13,198 nucleotides of DNA from UBA9547 sp044349205 (GTDB lineage: Bacteria > Bacteroidota > Bacteroidia > Cytophagales > UBA9547): NCBI GenBank assembly GCA_044349205.1, contig JBIKRJ010000049.1, positions 1 to 13,198 of the forward strand. Reading direction: 5' to 3'. Shown in pieces: positions 1-6,943 of this stretch; the first letter of the stretch is position 1; every line of letters starts with the position of its first letter. Under the pieces are notes generated by a model. It ran no database searches. It was not told the DNA's origin and saw only the letters and a program-made list of their open reading frames with translations. The translations under genes were made by a program, and so were the position numbers.

Positions 1-1019
1 GTGCTATTATTCACGCTATGTCGCACCTAAAAACCTATTCCTCACACGATTTCGATGCTCAAGATATTCGTTTTATGGGAGGATTGCGCAAGCAAATGCC
101 CCTCACTTTTCTTACATTTCTAGTGGCTTCTTTTGCAAGCGCTGGCATACCATTTAGTGCAGGTTTTCTTTCAAAAGACGAGATTTTGCTTTCTGTGGTC
201 TCGTGGACTTTGCTGCAAAACAATACTGCTCATTATGTTTTGATGCTATTGATTTTTGCCACATCGTTTATGACGGTTTTCTACACAGGCAGACTGGTTT
301 TTACAGTCTTTTTCGGCGAATTTCGATTGGCCAAAGCGCACCAGTCGTTCCAAGATTTATTCAAGTATCTGCACGAGCCACCCAAGTTTATGTTGTACGT
401 ATGTTTGGTTCTTGTGCCTTTTTGTCTGTTTGTGGTTTTTTCCACTCATCCTTTCAATGTTGAAGCGAGTTGGTTGTATGCGCTTTTGCCAAATCCTCGC
501 TTGCCCTTGCTTCCCGATTATTTCTCTACGGAAATGTTCCAAATGAAAAAAGCATCGCTTCATCTTCTTGTGGTAGGGGTATCTTTGTTTCTCATTTCTT
601 TTGCGTTGGGCTTGTCTTATTTGTTTTATGGCAGTAGCCGAAAAGCCAATTTTGACTTTTTGAGGGTGCATTTCCGAAGATTGGGCATTCTGAATCTTTC
701 TTACAATGCATTCTATGTCAATTATTTGTATGAAATAGTGGTGGTAAGGCCATTCGATAGGCTTTCATTTTTTGCCGCTGAATTTGACAAAAAATGGATA
801 GATAAATCGGTCGAAAGGTCGGCTATATTCGTGATGGGTATTTCCCATTTTTTGGCTTGGTTCGACAAGTGGGTGGTCGATGGTTCGGTTGCGGCTTTGA
901 TATGGACTATAGAGGCTGTAGGAACGCAATTGAAAAAACTACAAAACGGCAAAGTACAATCGTATCTTGTGCTTGCTTTTGCGGCAGTTCTCGCCTTTCT
1001 AATTTTTTTAGTTTTTTGA
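1..1019 (+). CDS. nuoL: NADH-quinone oxidoreductase subunit L (NuoL), C-terminal part
   Basis: This is the 3' part of the gene for the large proton-pumping antiporter-like subunit of respiratory complex I, an inner-membrane protein. The reading frame is open from the first bases: codons from position 3 read AIIHAMSH, so the start lies outside the window. Visible family signatures are the IRxMGGL segment, the conserved ASxAxxGIPxxxGFLSKDEIL stretch in a transmembrane helix (the Lys of SKDE belongs to the proton path), and several further hydrophobic helices. The C-terminal FDKWVVDGSV...LQNGKVQSYL pattern is typical of NuoL tails. The stop TGA at 1017-1019 overlaps the stop end of folK by 12 bases, tail to tail. 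nuoM and nuoN, which often follow nuoL, are not downstream here. Mrp-type antiporter subunits are related, but the C-terminus favours NuoL. Confidence 0.93.
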   Translation, partial: AIIHAMSHLKTYSSHDFDAQDIRFMGGLRKQMPLTFLTFLVASFASAGIPFSAGFLSKDEILLSVVSWTLLQNNTAHYVLMLLIFATSFMTVFYTGRLVFTVFFGEFRLAKAHQSFQDLFKYLHEPPKFMLYVCLVLVPFCLFVVFSTHPFNVEASWLYALLPNPRLPLLPDYFSTEMFQMKKASLHLLVVGVSLFLISFALGLSYLFYGSSRKANFDFLRVHFRRLGILNLSYNAFYVNYLYEIVVVRPFDRLSFFAAEFDKKWIDKSVERSAIFVMGISHFLAWFDKWVVDGSVAALIWTIEAVGTQLKKLQNGKVQSYLVLAFAAVLAFLIFLVF

Positions 1020-1496
1020 TATTAAAACCACTTTTCCTTCGTCTTTGCAAGCCGACAAAAGCTGAGGGATTTTCAATCTGGAAATTGGATGAATCCAATC
1101 GGCTGCTATTTCACACACTGGTTCCAAGGCAAAACGACGGTTTGGTAATTCGGGGTGGGGAACGGTAAGGGTCGGAGAGTTGATAATCAATTGGTTGTAC
1201 AACAAGATGTCGATGTCTATAATTCGGTCTTCCCAGCGTTGCGATCTAGTGCGGCCTATCGACTTTTCTATTTTTAGCAATTCAGTGAGCAAATTCTCGG
1301 GCAAAAGTGCTGTTTTAATCTTCAAAGCTTGATTCAAATATGAATTTTGGCTTGTCGTACCCCAAGGGCTTGTTTCGTACAATTGGGATAGTTGCACAAT
1401 TTTCCCTGCTGTTTGGGTTATTTGCAATACAGCTTCTGCAAGGTGCTGCTTTCTAGCACCCAAATTGCTTCCAAGAAGTAAAATAGCCTCAGCCAA
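1008..1496 (-). CDS. folK: 2-amino-4-hydroxy-6-hydroxymethyldihydropteridine diphosphokinase (HPPK)
   Basis: This cytosolic folate-pathway enzyme transfers pyrophosphate from ATP to 6-hydroxymethyl-7,8-dihydropterin. The family pattern is clear: AILLLGSNLGARKQHL at the N-terminus, YETSPWG, the central RTRSQRWEDRIIDIDILLY (metal- and ATP-binding DxD), and PHPELPNRRFALEPVCEIA before a final HP. I chose the TTG at 1496. It gives MAEAILLLGSNLG, exactly where the family begins, a 162-residue protein (E. coli FolK has 159), and an 8-base overlap with the ruvX stop. The alternative is a GTG at 1544, which adds 16 unconserved residues and overlaps ruvX by 56 bases. The gene is probably translated from the ruvX transcript. 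Its 3' end runs 12 bases into the convergent nuoL. Function is confident; the start is moderately so. Confidence 0.92.
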   Translation of the reverse strand: MAEAILLLGSNLGARKQHLAEAVLQITQTAGKIVQLSQLYETSPWGTTSQNSYLNQALKIKTALLPENLLTELLKIEKSIGRTRSQRWEDRIIDIDILLYNQLIINSPTLTVPHPELPNRRFALEPVCEIAADWIHPISRLKIPQLLSACKDEGKVVLISKN

Positions 1497-1911
1497 AACC
1501 GTTTCTTTTGCGTTCCAAATATGATTGCAGAATGATAGCAGCACTTACTTTGTCTATGTTTCCTTTGTCTTTACGCTGTGCTTTAGTACTACCATTGGCT
1601 ATCATTGACTGTAAGGCCATTTTGCTCGTGTATCTTTCGTCCTCGAGAATCAGCGATATATTAGGAAAAGTTTTTCTAAACAGATTGGCAAAACCTTTTA
1701 CATGCCTTGTTGAATCTGTTTCGCGAGCTAAGGAATCGGTAGGATAGCCCAGCACTACACACTCTACGCCTTCTTTGTTGAAAATTTTTTTCAGGTATTC
1801 TATCAACTCGTGGGTGCGAACCATTTCCAGCGGACTGGCAATAATTTGTAATGGGTCGGTGACGGCGATACCTGAGCGCTTTAAGCCGTAGTCGATAGCA
1901 AGTATTCTCAA
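1489..1911 (-). CDS. ruvX: Putative pre-16S rRNA nuclease / Holliday junction resolvase-like RuvX (YqgF)
   Basis: This is a RuvX/YqgF family protein with an RNase H-like fold, implicated in maturation of the 16S rRNA 5' end and historically called a Holliday junction resolvase. The signatures are MRILAIDYGLKRSGIAVTDPL at the start (the Asp of IDYG is catalytic), VVLGYP, LEDERYTS (acidic plus ERxTS motif), and a C-terminal KVSAAIILQSYL containing the usual DxxAAxxILQ-like helix. I chose the TTG at 1911. It yields MRILAIDYG, the canonical family start, and 140 residues, the usual family length. An upstream GTG at 1974 would add 21 residues encoded by a 7-bp tandem-repeat tract, which makes that extension unlikely to be real protein. 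The upstream neighbour ends at 1984 on the same strand, and folK overlaps the 3' end, so the three genes look co-transcribed. Confidence 0.9.
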   Translation of the reverse strand: MRILAIDYGLKRSGIAVTDPLQIIASPLEMVRTHELIEYLKKIFNKEGVECVVLGYPTDSLARETDSTRHVKGFANLFRKTFPNISLILEDERYTSKMALQSMIANGSTKAQRKDKGNIDKVSAAIILQSYLERKRNGFG

Positions 1912-1920
1912 AGTAGTTAT

Positions 1921-1984
1921 GGTTTGTGGTTCGTGGTTTGTGGGTAAGAGTCTTTGTCGCAACTTACAACACACAACCCGAAAC
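1921..1984. repeat. Two short arrays of degenerate 7-bp tandem repeats
   Basis: On the + strand three heptamers follow each other at 1921-1941: GGTTTGT, GGTTCGT, GGTTTGT. After a 15-base gap, three heptamers ending in CAAC lie at 1957-1977 (TCGCAAC, TTACAAC, ACACAAC), with a related CCGAAAC at 1978-1984. The left array is rich in G and T and the right one in A and C, so they are loosely complementary and could fold back on each other. The tract fills the gap between the hemerythrin-like gene and ruvX, and touches the stop codon of the former. It explains the spurious in-frame N-terminal extension of ruvX. Origin and function are unknown. Confidence 0.6.
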
Positions 1985-2727
1985 TAATTAAGCGGTATTT
2001 TTTCCTTGTATAGTTTTTTTACCTTGGCTTCGAGCTGTAGCGCTTTCGGATACAAAATCTCGTTTTCGATTTTGGCGTGTATTTTTAGTTCTTGCTCAAA
2101 ACGCTGCAATTCGGAATAAATCACTTTAATGTGCAAATCTTTGTTATTTGAGAGGTCGTATTGGTTGGTAATACGCCTGATGCCCGCCATTTCGTCTTCG
2201 TGCACGTGGTGCTCAAGGGCGTGCTCTTGCAAGCGGTACTTATCAATCGATTTGAAAAGTGAATACATTTCTATAGTTCCTTCTTCGGCTTTGTGCAAAA
2301 GGCTTACGTAGTGAAAAAGCTCGTCTTCTTCTTCGTAAATGTGCTTGATGAAGTCTTCTACAAAAAGAGGAAAAATAAAACTTAAGTCTTTGATAGTCTG
2401 TCCGTATACAGGTTCTTCCGACTTGCACGAACGAATTATGTCCATCAAATAAGGCAATCTTTGCTTCACAAAAAAGTGATGCATGTGTTTCAAATATTCT
2501 ATCAGCAAATCGATAGGGTAATGTAGCTGACTGAAATCGGGAGGAGTAACAGTGTTCACAGCTGCTTCGAAACTTGCCATTACATTTTCTACCGAAAGGC
2601 CTTTTTGGTTGCACACCTGTTCCAAGGTCTTTTCGGAATATTCGTAAAATTTCAATCCGAAGTAATGTAATACAGAAGCAAAAATGTAATTCTCGCCTAT
2701 CAGGTCTTGAATTTTGCGCTTTTGCAT
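1984..2727 (-). CDS. RIC/ScdA-like hemerythrin-domain protein (iron-sulfur cluster repair type)
   Basis: This 247-residue cytosolic protein resembles RIC (YtfE/ScdA) di-iron proteins, which repair Fe-S clusters damaged by nitric oxide or oxidative stress. Residues about 10-55 resemble the ScdA N-terminal helical domain (LHYFGLKFYEYSEKTLEQVC). The Cys-Cys pair usually found in the GIDFCCGG segment is replaced by Tyr28 and Glu29. Residues about 75-235 form a hemerythrin-like four-helix domain with candidate metal ligands His83 or His84, His129 with the following EEEDELF, His173/174/176 in LEHHVHEDEM, and His217 with Glu221 in IHAKIENEILYP. It is the first gene of the leftward group with ruvX and folK, and a good TAnnTTTG element lies 18 bases upstream. 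The general family is well supported. True RIC activity is inferred, because the cysteines are missing. Confidence 0.8.
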   Translation of the reverse strand: MQKRKIQDLIGENYIFASVLHYFGLKFYEYSEKTLEQVCNQKGLSVENVMASFEAAVNTVTPPDFSQLHYPIDLLIEYLKHMHHFFVKQRLPYLMDIIRSCKSEEPVYGQTIKDLSFIFPLFVEDFIKHIYEEEDELFHYVSLLHKAEEGTIEMYSLFKSIDKYRLQEHALEHHVHEDEMAGIRRITNQYDLSNNKDLHIKVIYSELQRFEQELKIHAKIENEILYPKALQLEAKVKKLYKEKIPLN

Positions 2728-2744
2728 TGTGAGAATAGGTTTTT

Positions 2745-2752
2745 CAAAGATA
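2745..2752 (-). promoter_or_regulatory. Candidate Bacteroidota -7 promoter element (TATCTTTG)
   Basis: Read on the minus strand, these bases are TATCTTTG, a full match to the Bacteroidota -7 consensus TAnnTTTG. It ends 18 bases before the ATG at 2727 of the hemerythrin-like gene, which would give a 5' leader of about 10 bases. I do not see a TTG box at the expected distance further upstream, so the call rests on the -7 element and its position. No FNR- or NsrR-type palindrome was recognised nearby. Confidence 0.4.
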
Positions 2753-2839
2753 AGAAAATTTCATTTGCCTTTTAAGTGAATGTAAGGCTACAAAACATTA
2801 ATTTATGTTGCATCCTTTTTAAGTTATGAGGAAAGGTTT

Positions 2840-2847
2840 TATATTTA
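2840..2847 (+). promoter_or_regulatory. Weak candidate -7 promoter element for the transglutaminase-like gene
   Basis: TATATTTA matches TAnnTTTG in all fixed positions except the last and sits 16 bases before the ATG at 2864, a distance similar to the one seen on the opposite strand of this divergent region. A TTG at 2808-2810 is too far upstream (29 bases) for normal spacing. It overlaps an 11-bp palindrome, TATCATTGATA, at 2846-2856 that could be an operator or chance. Confidence 0.22.
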
Positions 2848-2863
2848 TCATTGATATAATTTT

Positions 2864-3586
2864 ATGCGTAAAGCCATTTTTTTAATTCTTTGTCTTCATT
2901 TTTCTGTTTCTGCCCAAGAAAACATTTACGACATTTTGGGAATGGATATGGTCGATACCTCAGATTATGAAGGGAAAATCATGTTTTACGAAGAACTGCC
3001 TTTCAATTTGTTGAATAAAAGCGAGGTCGACAAAAAAGTAGACAAGGAAGTGGCGACCTCCAAACAGCATCATTTCAGAACGATGGGCGACTTGAATGCA
3101 TTTTTGGTCAAAAACAAAAAAAGCGAATACGAAAAGGTGAGAAGTTTTTTTGTGTGGATTGTGAACAACATCGATTTCGATATGCAAAGCTATACAAGCA
3201 ACCACGCTTCGCCACAGCACCCCTTGGTTATTTACCAAACCCGTAGGGCACTTTCCAAAGGCTATGCCGATTTGTTTACTATTTTTTGTCAAAACAACGA
3301 CATAGAGTGCCGTAGTTTGAAAGGTTACACCAAAGGATTCGATGAGCAGAAAGAAAAGAAAAAATACCCTTCACATTATTGGAATGCCGTGCGGATCGAC
3401 AATTATTGGTACCTGATAGATATTCCCATGTGTATGGGAAATGTGTCGAATAAAAAATTTGTGAAGAATTTTAAAGAAGACTTTTTCATTCCAACTCCAG
3501 CCGATTTTTCTAAATCGCACCTGCCTATACACGCCAGCTGGCAGCTAATGGAAAAGCATATAAGCTACGACGATTTCTACAAGTAA
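2864..3586 (+). CDS. Secreted transglutaminase-like protein with Ser in place of the catalytic Cys
   Basis: This 240-residue protein has an N-terminal signal peptide (about residues 1-17, cleavage near VSA-QE) and should be exported to the periplasm or beyond. Residues about 75-190 show the transglutaminase-like (kyphoscoliosis peptidase-type) core: a KVRSFFVWIVNNIDFD helix, then TRRALSKGYADLFTIFC, then SLKGYTKG, then HYWNAVRIDNYWYLIDIP. In active relatives the second block reads GVCxGYAxLF. Here Ser131 sits at the nucleophile position, while His171 (HYWNAV) and Asp186 (LIDIP) of the triad remain. It may therefore be a binding or structural protein rather than an enzyme, although a Ser nucleophile cannot be ruled out. 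It is transcribed alone, divergent from the hemerythrin-like gene and convergent with rfbF. Its substrate and role are unknown. Confidence 0.75.
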   Translation: MRKAIFLILCLHFSVSAQENIYDILGMDMVDTSDYEGKIMFYEELPFNLLNKSEVDKKVDKEVATSKQHHFRTMGDLNAFLVKNKKSEYEKVRSFFVWIVNNIDFDMQSYTSNHASPQHPLVIYQTRRALSKGYADLFTIFCQNNDIECRSLKGYTKGFDEQKEKKKYPSHYWNAVRIDNYWYLIDIPMCMGNVSNKKFVKNFKEDFFIPTPADFSKSHLPIHASWQLMEKHISYDDFYK

Positions 3587-3591
3587 TTAAT

Positions 3592-3611
3592 AAATAGCAT
3601 ATTGGCTATTT
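3592..3611. terminator. Short hairpin between convergent genes, candidate bidirectional terminator
   Basis: AAATAGC (3592-3598) and GCTATTT (3605-3611) form a perfect 7-bp stem with a 6-base loop. It lies in the 25-base gap between the stop of the transglutaminase-like gene and the stop of rfbF, and abuts the latter. The stem is AT-rich and there is no long T tract on either side, so termination strength is uncertain. Confidence 0.4.
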
Positions 3612-4382
3612 CTACCAAACTTTCCAAGGTGCATTTTCACTTGCCCAAAGTTCTTCTAGTTTGTTTTTATCGCGCAAGGTGTCCATACACTGCCAAAAGC
3701 CTTCATGTTTGAATCCCATTAATTCTCCTTTTTTAGCCAACGATTCGATGGGTTCTTTTTCAAAAACCGTATTGCTGCCTGCTATATAATCGAAAACTTC
3801 GGGTTGGCACACAAAAAAGCCTCCGTTTATCCAAGAGCCGTCGCCTTTTGGTTTTTCTAAAAACGAGTCGATGCGATTGTTGGGAGCAAAATCTAAAGCA
3901 CCATAACGGCCTTCGGGTTGAATGGCGGTCATGGTCATTAGTTTGCCGTGCGTTTGGTGGTATTTAACAAGTTCTCCAATATGAACATTGGCTACCCCAT
4001 CGCCATAGGTGCACAGAAAAGGTTCGTTTCCCACAAATTTTTGGGCGCATTTTATACGGCCACCAGTCATGGTGTCTTTTCCTGTGTCTATCAATGTTAC
4101 TTTCCAAGGTTCGGAAGAATTGTTGTGTACTTCAATTTTGTTGTCTTGCAAATGTATGGTGATGTCGCTTTGGTGCAAAAAATAGTTTGCAAAAAACTCT
4201 TTGATAATGTAGCCTTTGTAGCCTAGCAATATCACAAAATCGTTGAAACCATGGGCTGAATATATTTTCATGATGTGCCAAAGGATGGGTTTGCCACCAA
4301 TTTCCACCATAGGTTTTGGACGAATGTCGGTTAGCTCGCCTAGTCTTGTCCCGAACCCACCTGCTAAAATGACTACTTTCAT
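3612..4382 (-). CDS. rfbF: Glucose-1-phosphate cytidylyltransferase
   Basis: This cytosolic enzyme makes CDP-glucose from CTP and glucose-1-phosphate, the first step towards CDP-linked deoxysugars of surface polysaccharides. The 256-residue length equals that of characterised RfbF proteins, with sequence similarity over the full length. The nucleotidyltransferase signature LAGGFGTRLGE is at residues 6-16, followed by RPKPMVEIGGKPILWHIM (Lys23 contacts the phosphates). TYGDGVANV (Asp128, metal binding) and EGRYGALDF lie in the middle, then FLEKPKGDGSWINGGFFV and the C-terminal HEGFWQCMDTLRDK typical of the cytidylyl family. The gene is 49 bases downstream of the patatin-type gene on the same strand and may share its transcript. 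The usual partner, CDP-glucose 4,6-dehydratase (RfbG), is not in the window. Family and reaction are confident; the final sugar product is unknown. Confidence 0.95.
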   Translation of the reverse strand: MKVVILAGGFGTRLGELTDIRPKPMVEIGGKPILWHIMKIYSAHGFNDFVILLGYKGYIIKEFFANYFLHQSDITIHLQDNKIEVHNNSSEPWKVTLIDTGKDTMTGGRIKCAQKFVGNEPFLCTYGDGVANVHIGELVKYHQTHGKLMTMTAIQPEGRYGALDFAPNNRIDSFLEKPKGDGSWINGGFFVCQPEVFDYIAGSNTVFEKEPIESLAKKGELMGFKHEGFWQCMDTLRDKNKLEELWASENAPWKVW

Positions 4383-4431
4383 TTTCTTTGTTTTGACACG
4401 AAATAAAGCATTTTTTTGTTCAGAAATACAT

Positions 4432-6759
4432 TTAGCGTTTTGGCGGTGTTTGTGTAAGCAACAAGGTTTTCAAGCGATCCAAGGAAACCATGTTGTTTTC
4501 TTCGTATATCGTACGCTTTAGGCTTTCTTTCTCTCTTTTGGTCAAATGCCAACTAAGCGATGCGCGATCCAGTTGTTCTTTTTTTTGAATTTCCTTGTGG
4601 CTAAGGTTTCTCTTTTTCAACTCTTCCCAATTTTTTGTTTGGGGTATGTAGGCAAAATTTACCACCTCTAAATGGCCATTGAACCATCCGGCGGCATATT
4701 CAACCATGTTGTCGTTTGATATGTCCTGCAACATACCCCAATTATTGTAAAGACTGCCAATTGGATTGAAGAATTTTTCAAATATAGTTTGGCCTTTGCG
4801 TTTTTCGATGGGCATTTCTTTCTCAGAGTCTCGAATAGAGACCAGTATGACGCCACTTGTATTCTGGCTTATCCATTCGCGAAAAACATACAAAAATCGG
4901 ATGGCATCGGTGTAGCCAAAATTGTCGGCCAATCCTGCGTCCATGATTTCCATAGAAGGGTAACTTGGCAGTACCACATTGGGGGTTATGTACGGAAAAG
5001 TGGCCGTCATACGCAAAGCCGTTATAAACCGTAGGCTGTCCGACAACTGGTTTTGGTACATTCTTCTGAATTCGATGCCTTTGATTCGTTGTTTGGAATC
5101 TTGATTTTCTGTGGGCAGAGCAGTGCACATGTAGGATACATTTTGAGGCGATATGTACAGCCTCCTGCCGTCGTTCACTACTGTGGGCGAAAGAATGAGC
5201 ATTGGAATGTCGGCATTTTTTTCTGCTGTTTTATAATGCATCAGCGTTCTGTTCATGGGCATTTCGGTATTGCGACATATTTGTTGTTCGAAAGCATAAC
5301 CTCGGTCTTTGTTGTATTTCAGTCCATTCAGCCGCAAGAGTCGAACTCTGAAGAAGATGTCATTGACAAAATAGTTGAACAACAAGGGGTTCAGTACGTC
5401 TTTGGAAATGTTATCGACATATTTTTCGTGGTGGTAGTCATTGATTTCTCCCAATAGCTGACGGTGATACAACTCTCTGTAATAGGCCGAGCCCACCATT
5501 CCACCCGAAGCTCCGGTCATGAGCATCGCATTTTTCATTAGCTGACCATTGGTAGCATTGTCCACTACTTGTAAGGTTCGAAAAGTCCATACGGCAGCAC
5601 GTTGCCCGCCACCGCTTGCACATATCAGCACCATTTTTGGTTTTTCCGATTCAGGAAATTTTTTCCTCCAATTTTTTAGAATGCCCAGCGTATTTTCATA
5701 GTCAGAGTGGTAATTTTTGTCCGACGTGAGTTGATTCAGTTTTTCGATAGAATAATCGGCTTTTGTTGTTTGGTAGTTAATTCCAAATGCTTGGTTGTCA
5801 AGCTTTAGCAATCCGTTTTTGGTAAGAATATTGGCAATGATGCCCAACAACACTACCGACGTGATAGCCCAGCCCCGAAGCCAAAATGACAAGGCGCCTG
5901 TAAGGGTAATGATGAATGAAAAGAAAATAAAAGCGCTGGCTCCAGCCGGAATTTGCAATGCAGGAATGTCGGTGAATTGCCCAAAAACGATAATCAAAAC
6001 CAAAATCAGGATTTCGATAAATACTGCATTCATGTGGTTTTGGTCGAAAAGCTTGATCAACAAATGCTTGTCCACCATTTTGGTTCTGTCCACAGCGTGA
6101 AAATGGAAGGGGAATTCGTAGTAATAATCTACTTTGTATTTCGACTTCTTGGCAGTCGAAATATTTTTCATGACATTCACTCGGTTTATTTTATTTTTCC
6201 GAAGTGAACTGTCCAAGTTTTTGGCAATGAGCTTTAAAAGATCGTGGTTGGAAAGGCGGAAATAATACAACAACACCGATTTAATGAGCAACATGCCAGC
6301 TAAAAATGCTGTAGCATCTAAGCCTATCTCCCAGTATTCCTTGAAACCGCTACTGTGCTGAAAATGAAAAAAATTGTAGAAATAGACAACGATGAAAAGA
6401 CCCGGTATGACGTTGTTATTTTCGAAAAACACCATAAAGGGGGTTTTAAGCATGCCTATGAAGCTAAACCGATGACTGTCGAGAATGTAGCTGGTGAGCT
6501 GAAACGACATGTTGAAAATGCCGAACGATATTCCTAAAATAAACATGCTGGTAAAACCTACTTTCCCCATGTATTCGGGGTCTAAGAATAGGTATGGAAT
6601 GCCCATCATGGTACCGTATTGCTGCGACACAAAACCAAAGATGATGAACCAAATCAAGAGCATGACCTGGTTTTTCTTTACATGGGTGATCAGTAACTGA
6701 ACGGGGAGTGAATACAATATTTTACTTTTCCAATTCATCATTCCCAAAGTACCGTGCAT
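4432..6759 (-). CDS. Multi-pass membrane protein with C-terminal patatin-like phospholipase domain
   Basis: This 775-residue protein combines an N-terminal membrane part with a lipase domain. Hydrophobic helices lie at roughly residues 32-47, 68-92, 117-134, 148-168, 245-262, 272-292 and 296-312, so about seven spans. A soluble part follows. It has the patatin signatures in order: the Gly-rich oxyanion loop ASGGGQRAAVW (381-391), the nucleophile motif GASGG (416-420, Ser418), and the catalytic acid in MDAGLADNFGY (Asp607). All catalytic elements are therefore present, predicting a membrane-anchored acyl hydrolase acting on phospholipids or other lipids. Substrate and side of the membrane cannot be told from sequence. 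I kept the ATG at 6759; ATGs at 6741 and 6738 (MMNWKSK) are plausible alternatives. rfbF follows 49 bases downstream, and the upstream side is the palindrome-containing gap. Confidence 0.8.
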   Translation of the reverse strand: MHGTLGMMNWKSKILYSLPVQLLITHVKKNQVMLLIWFIIFGFVSQQYGTMMGIPYLFLDPEYMGKVGFTSMFILGISFGIFNMSFQLTSYILDSHRFSFIGMLKTPFMVFFENNNVIPGLFIVVYFYNFFHFQHSSGFKEYWEIGLDATAFLAGMLLIKSVLLYYFRLSNHDLLKLIAKNLDSSLRKNKINRVNVMKNISTAKKSKYKVDYYYEFPFHFHAVDRTKMVDKHLLIKLFDQNHMNAVFIEILILVLIIVFGQFTDIPALQIPAGASAFIFFSFIITLTGALSFWLRGWAITSVVLLGIIANILTKNGLLKLDNQAFGINYQTTKADYSIEKLNQLTSDKNYHSDYENTLGILKNWRKKFPESEKPKMVLICASGGGQRAAVWTFRTLQVVDNATNGQLMKNAMLMTGASGGMVGSAYYRELYHRQLLGEINDYHHEKYVDNISKDVLNPLLFNYFVNDIFFRVRLLRLNGLKYNKDRGYAFEQQICRNTEMPMNRTLMHYKTAEKNADIPMLILSPTVVNDGRRLYISPQNVSYMCTALPTENQDSKQRIKGIEFRRMYQNQLSDSLRFITALRMTATFPYITPNVVLPSYPSMEIMDAGLADNFGYTDAIRFLYVFREWISQNTSGVILVSIRDSEKEMPIEKRKGQTIFEKFFNPIGSLYNNWGMLQDISNDNMVEYAAGWFNGHLEVVNFAYIPQTKNWEELKKRNLSHKEIQKKEQLDRASLSWHLTKREKESLKRTIYEENNMVSLDRLKTLLLTQTPPKR

Positions 6760-6870
6760 TGTAAGAAAAAGTATATCTGCTAAGATAATTGTTCAAGCTG
6801 AAAATGAGTTCAAATCTTTAATTTCTATTTGCAATGAACTAAAAAAATGACTCATGTTAGGAAAAACTAT

Positions 6871-6915
6871 TTTAGGCAAATTAGTTTTAATGCAAAGAAA
6901 AGAATTTAGGCAAAT
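6871..6915. repeat. Direct repeat TTTAGGCAAAT, two copies
   Basis: TTTAGGCAAAT occurs exactly at 6871-6881 and again at 6905-6915, with start points 34 bases apart (about three helical turns) and A-rich sequence between them. This could be a paired binding site for a regulator of the divergent genes, a footprint of an insertion or a chance repeat. Confidence 0.4.
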
Positions 6916-6943
6916 ATTGGGCGGAGCTATTGGATCCCTACAT

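Noticed and set aside
4432..6759. Patatin-type gene as a CBASS-like antiphage effector
   Set aside because: There is no cyclic-nucleotide synthase, ubiquitin-like or other defence gene nearby, and the neighbours are housekeeping and sugar-nucleotide genes.
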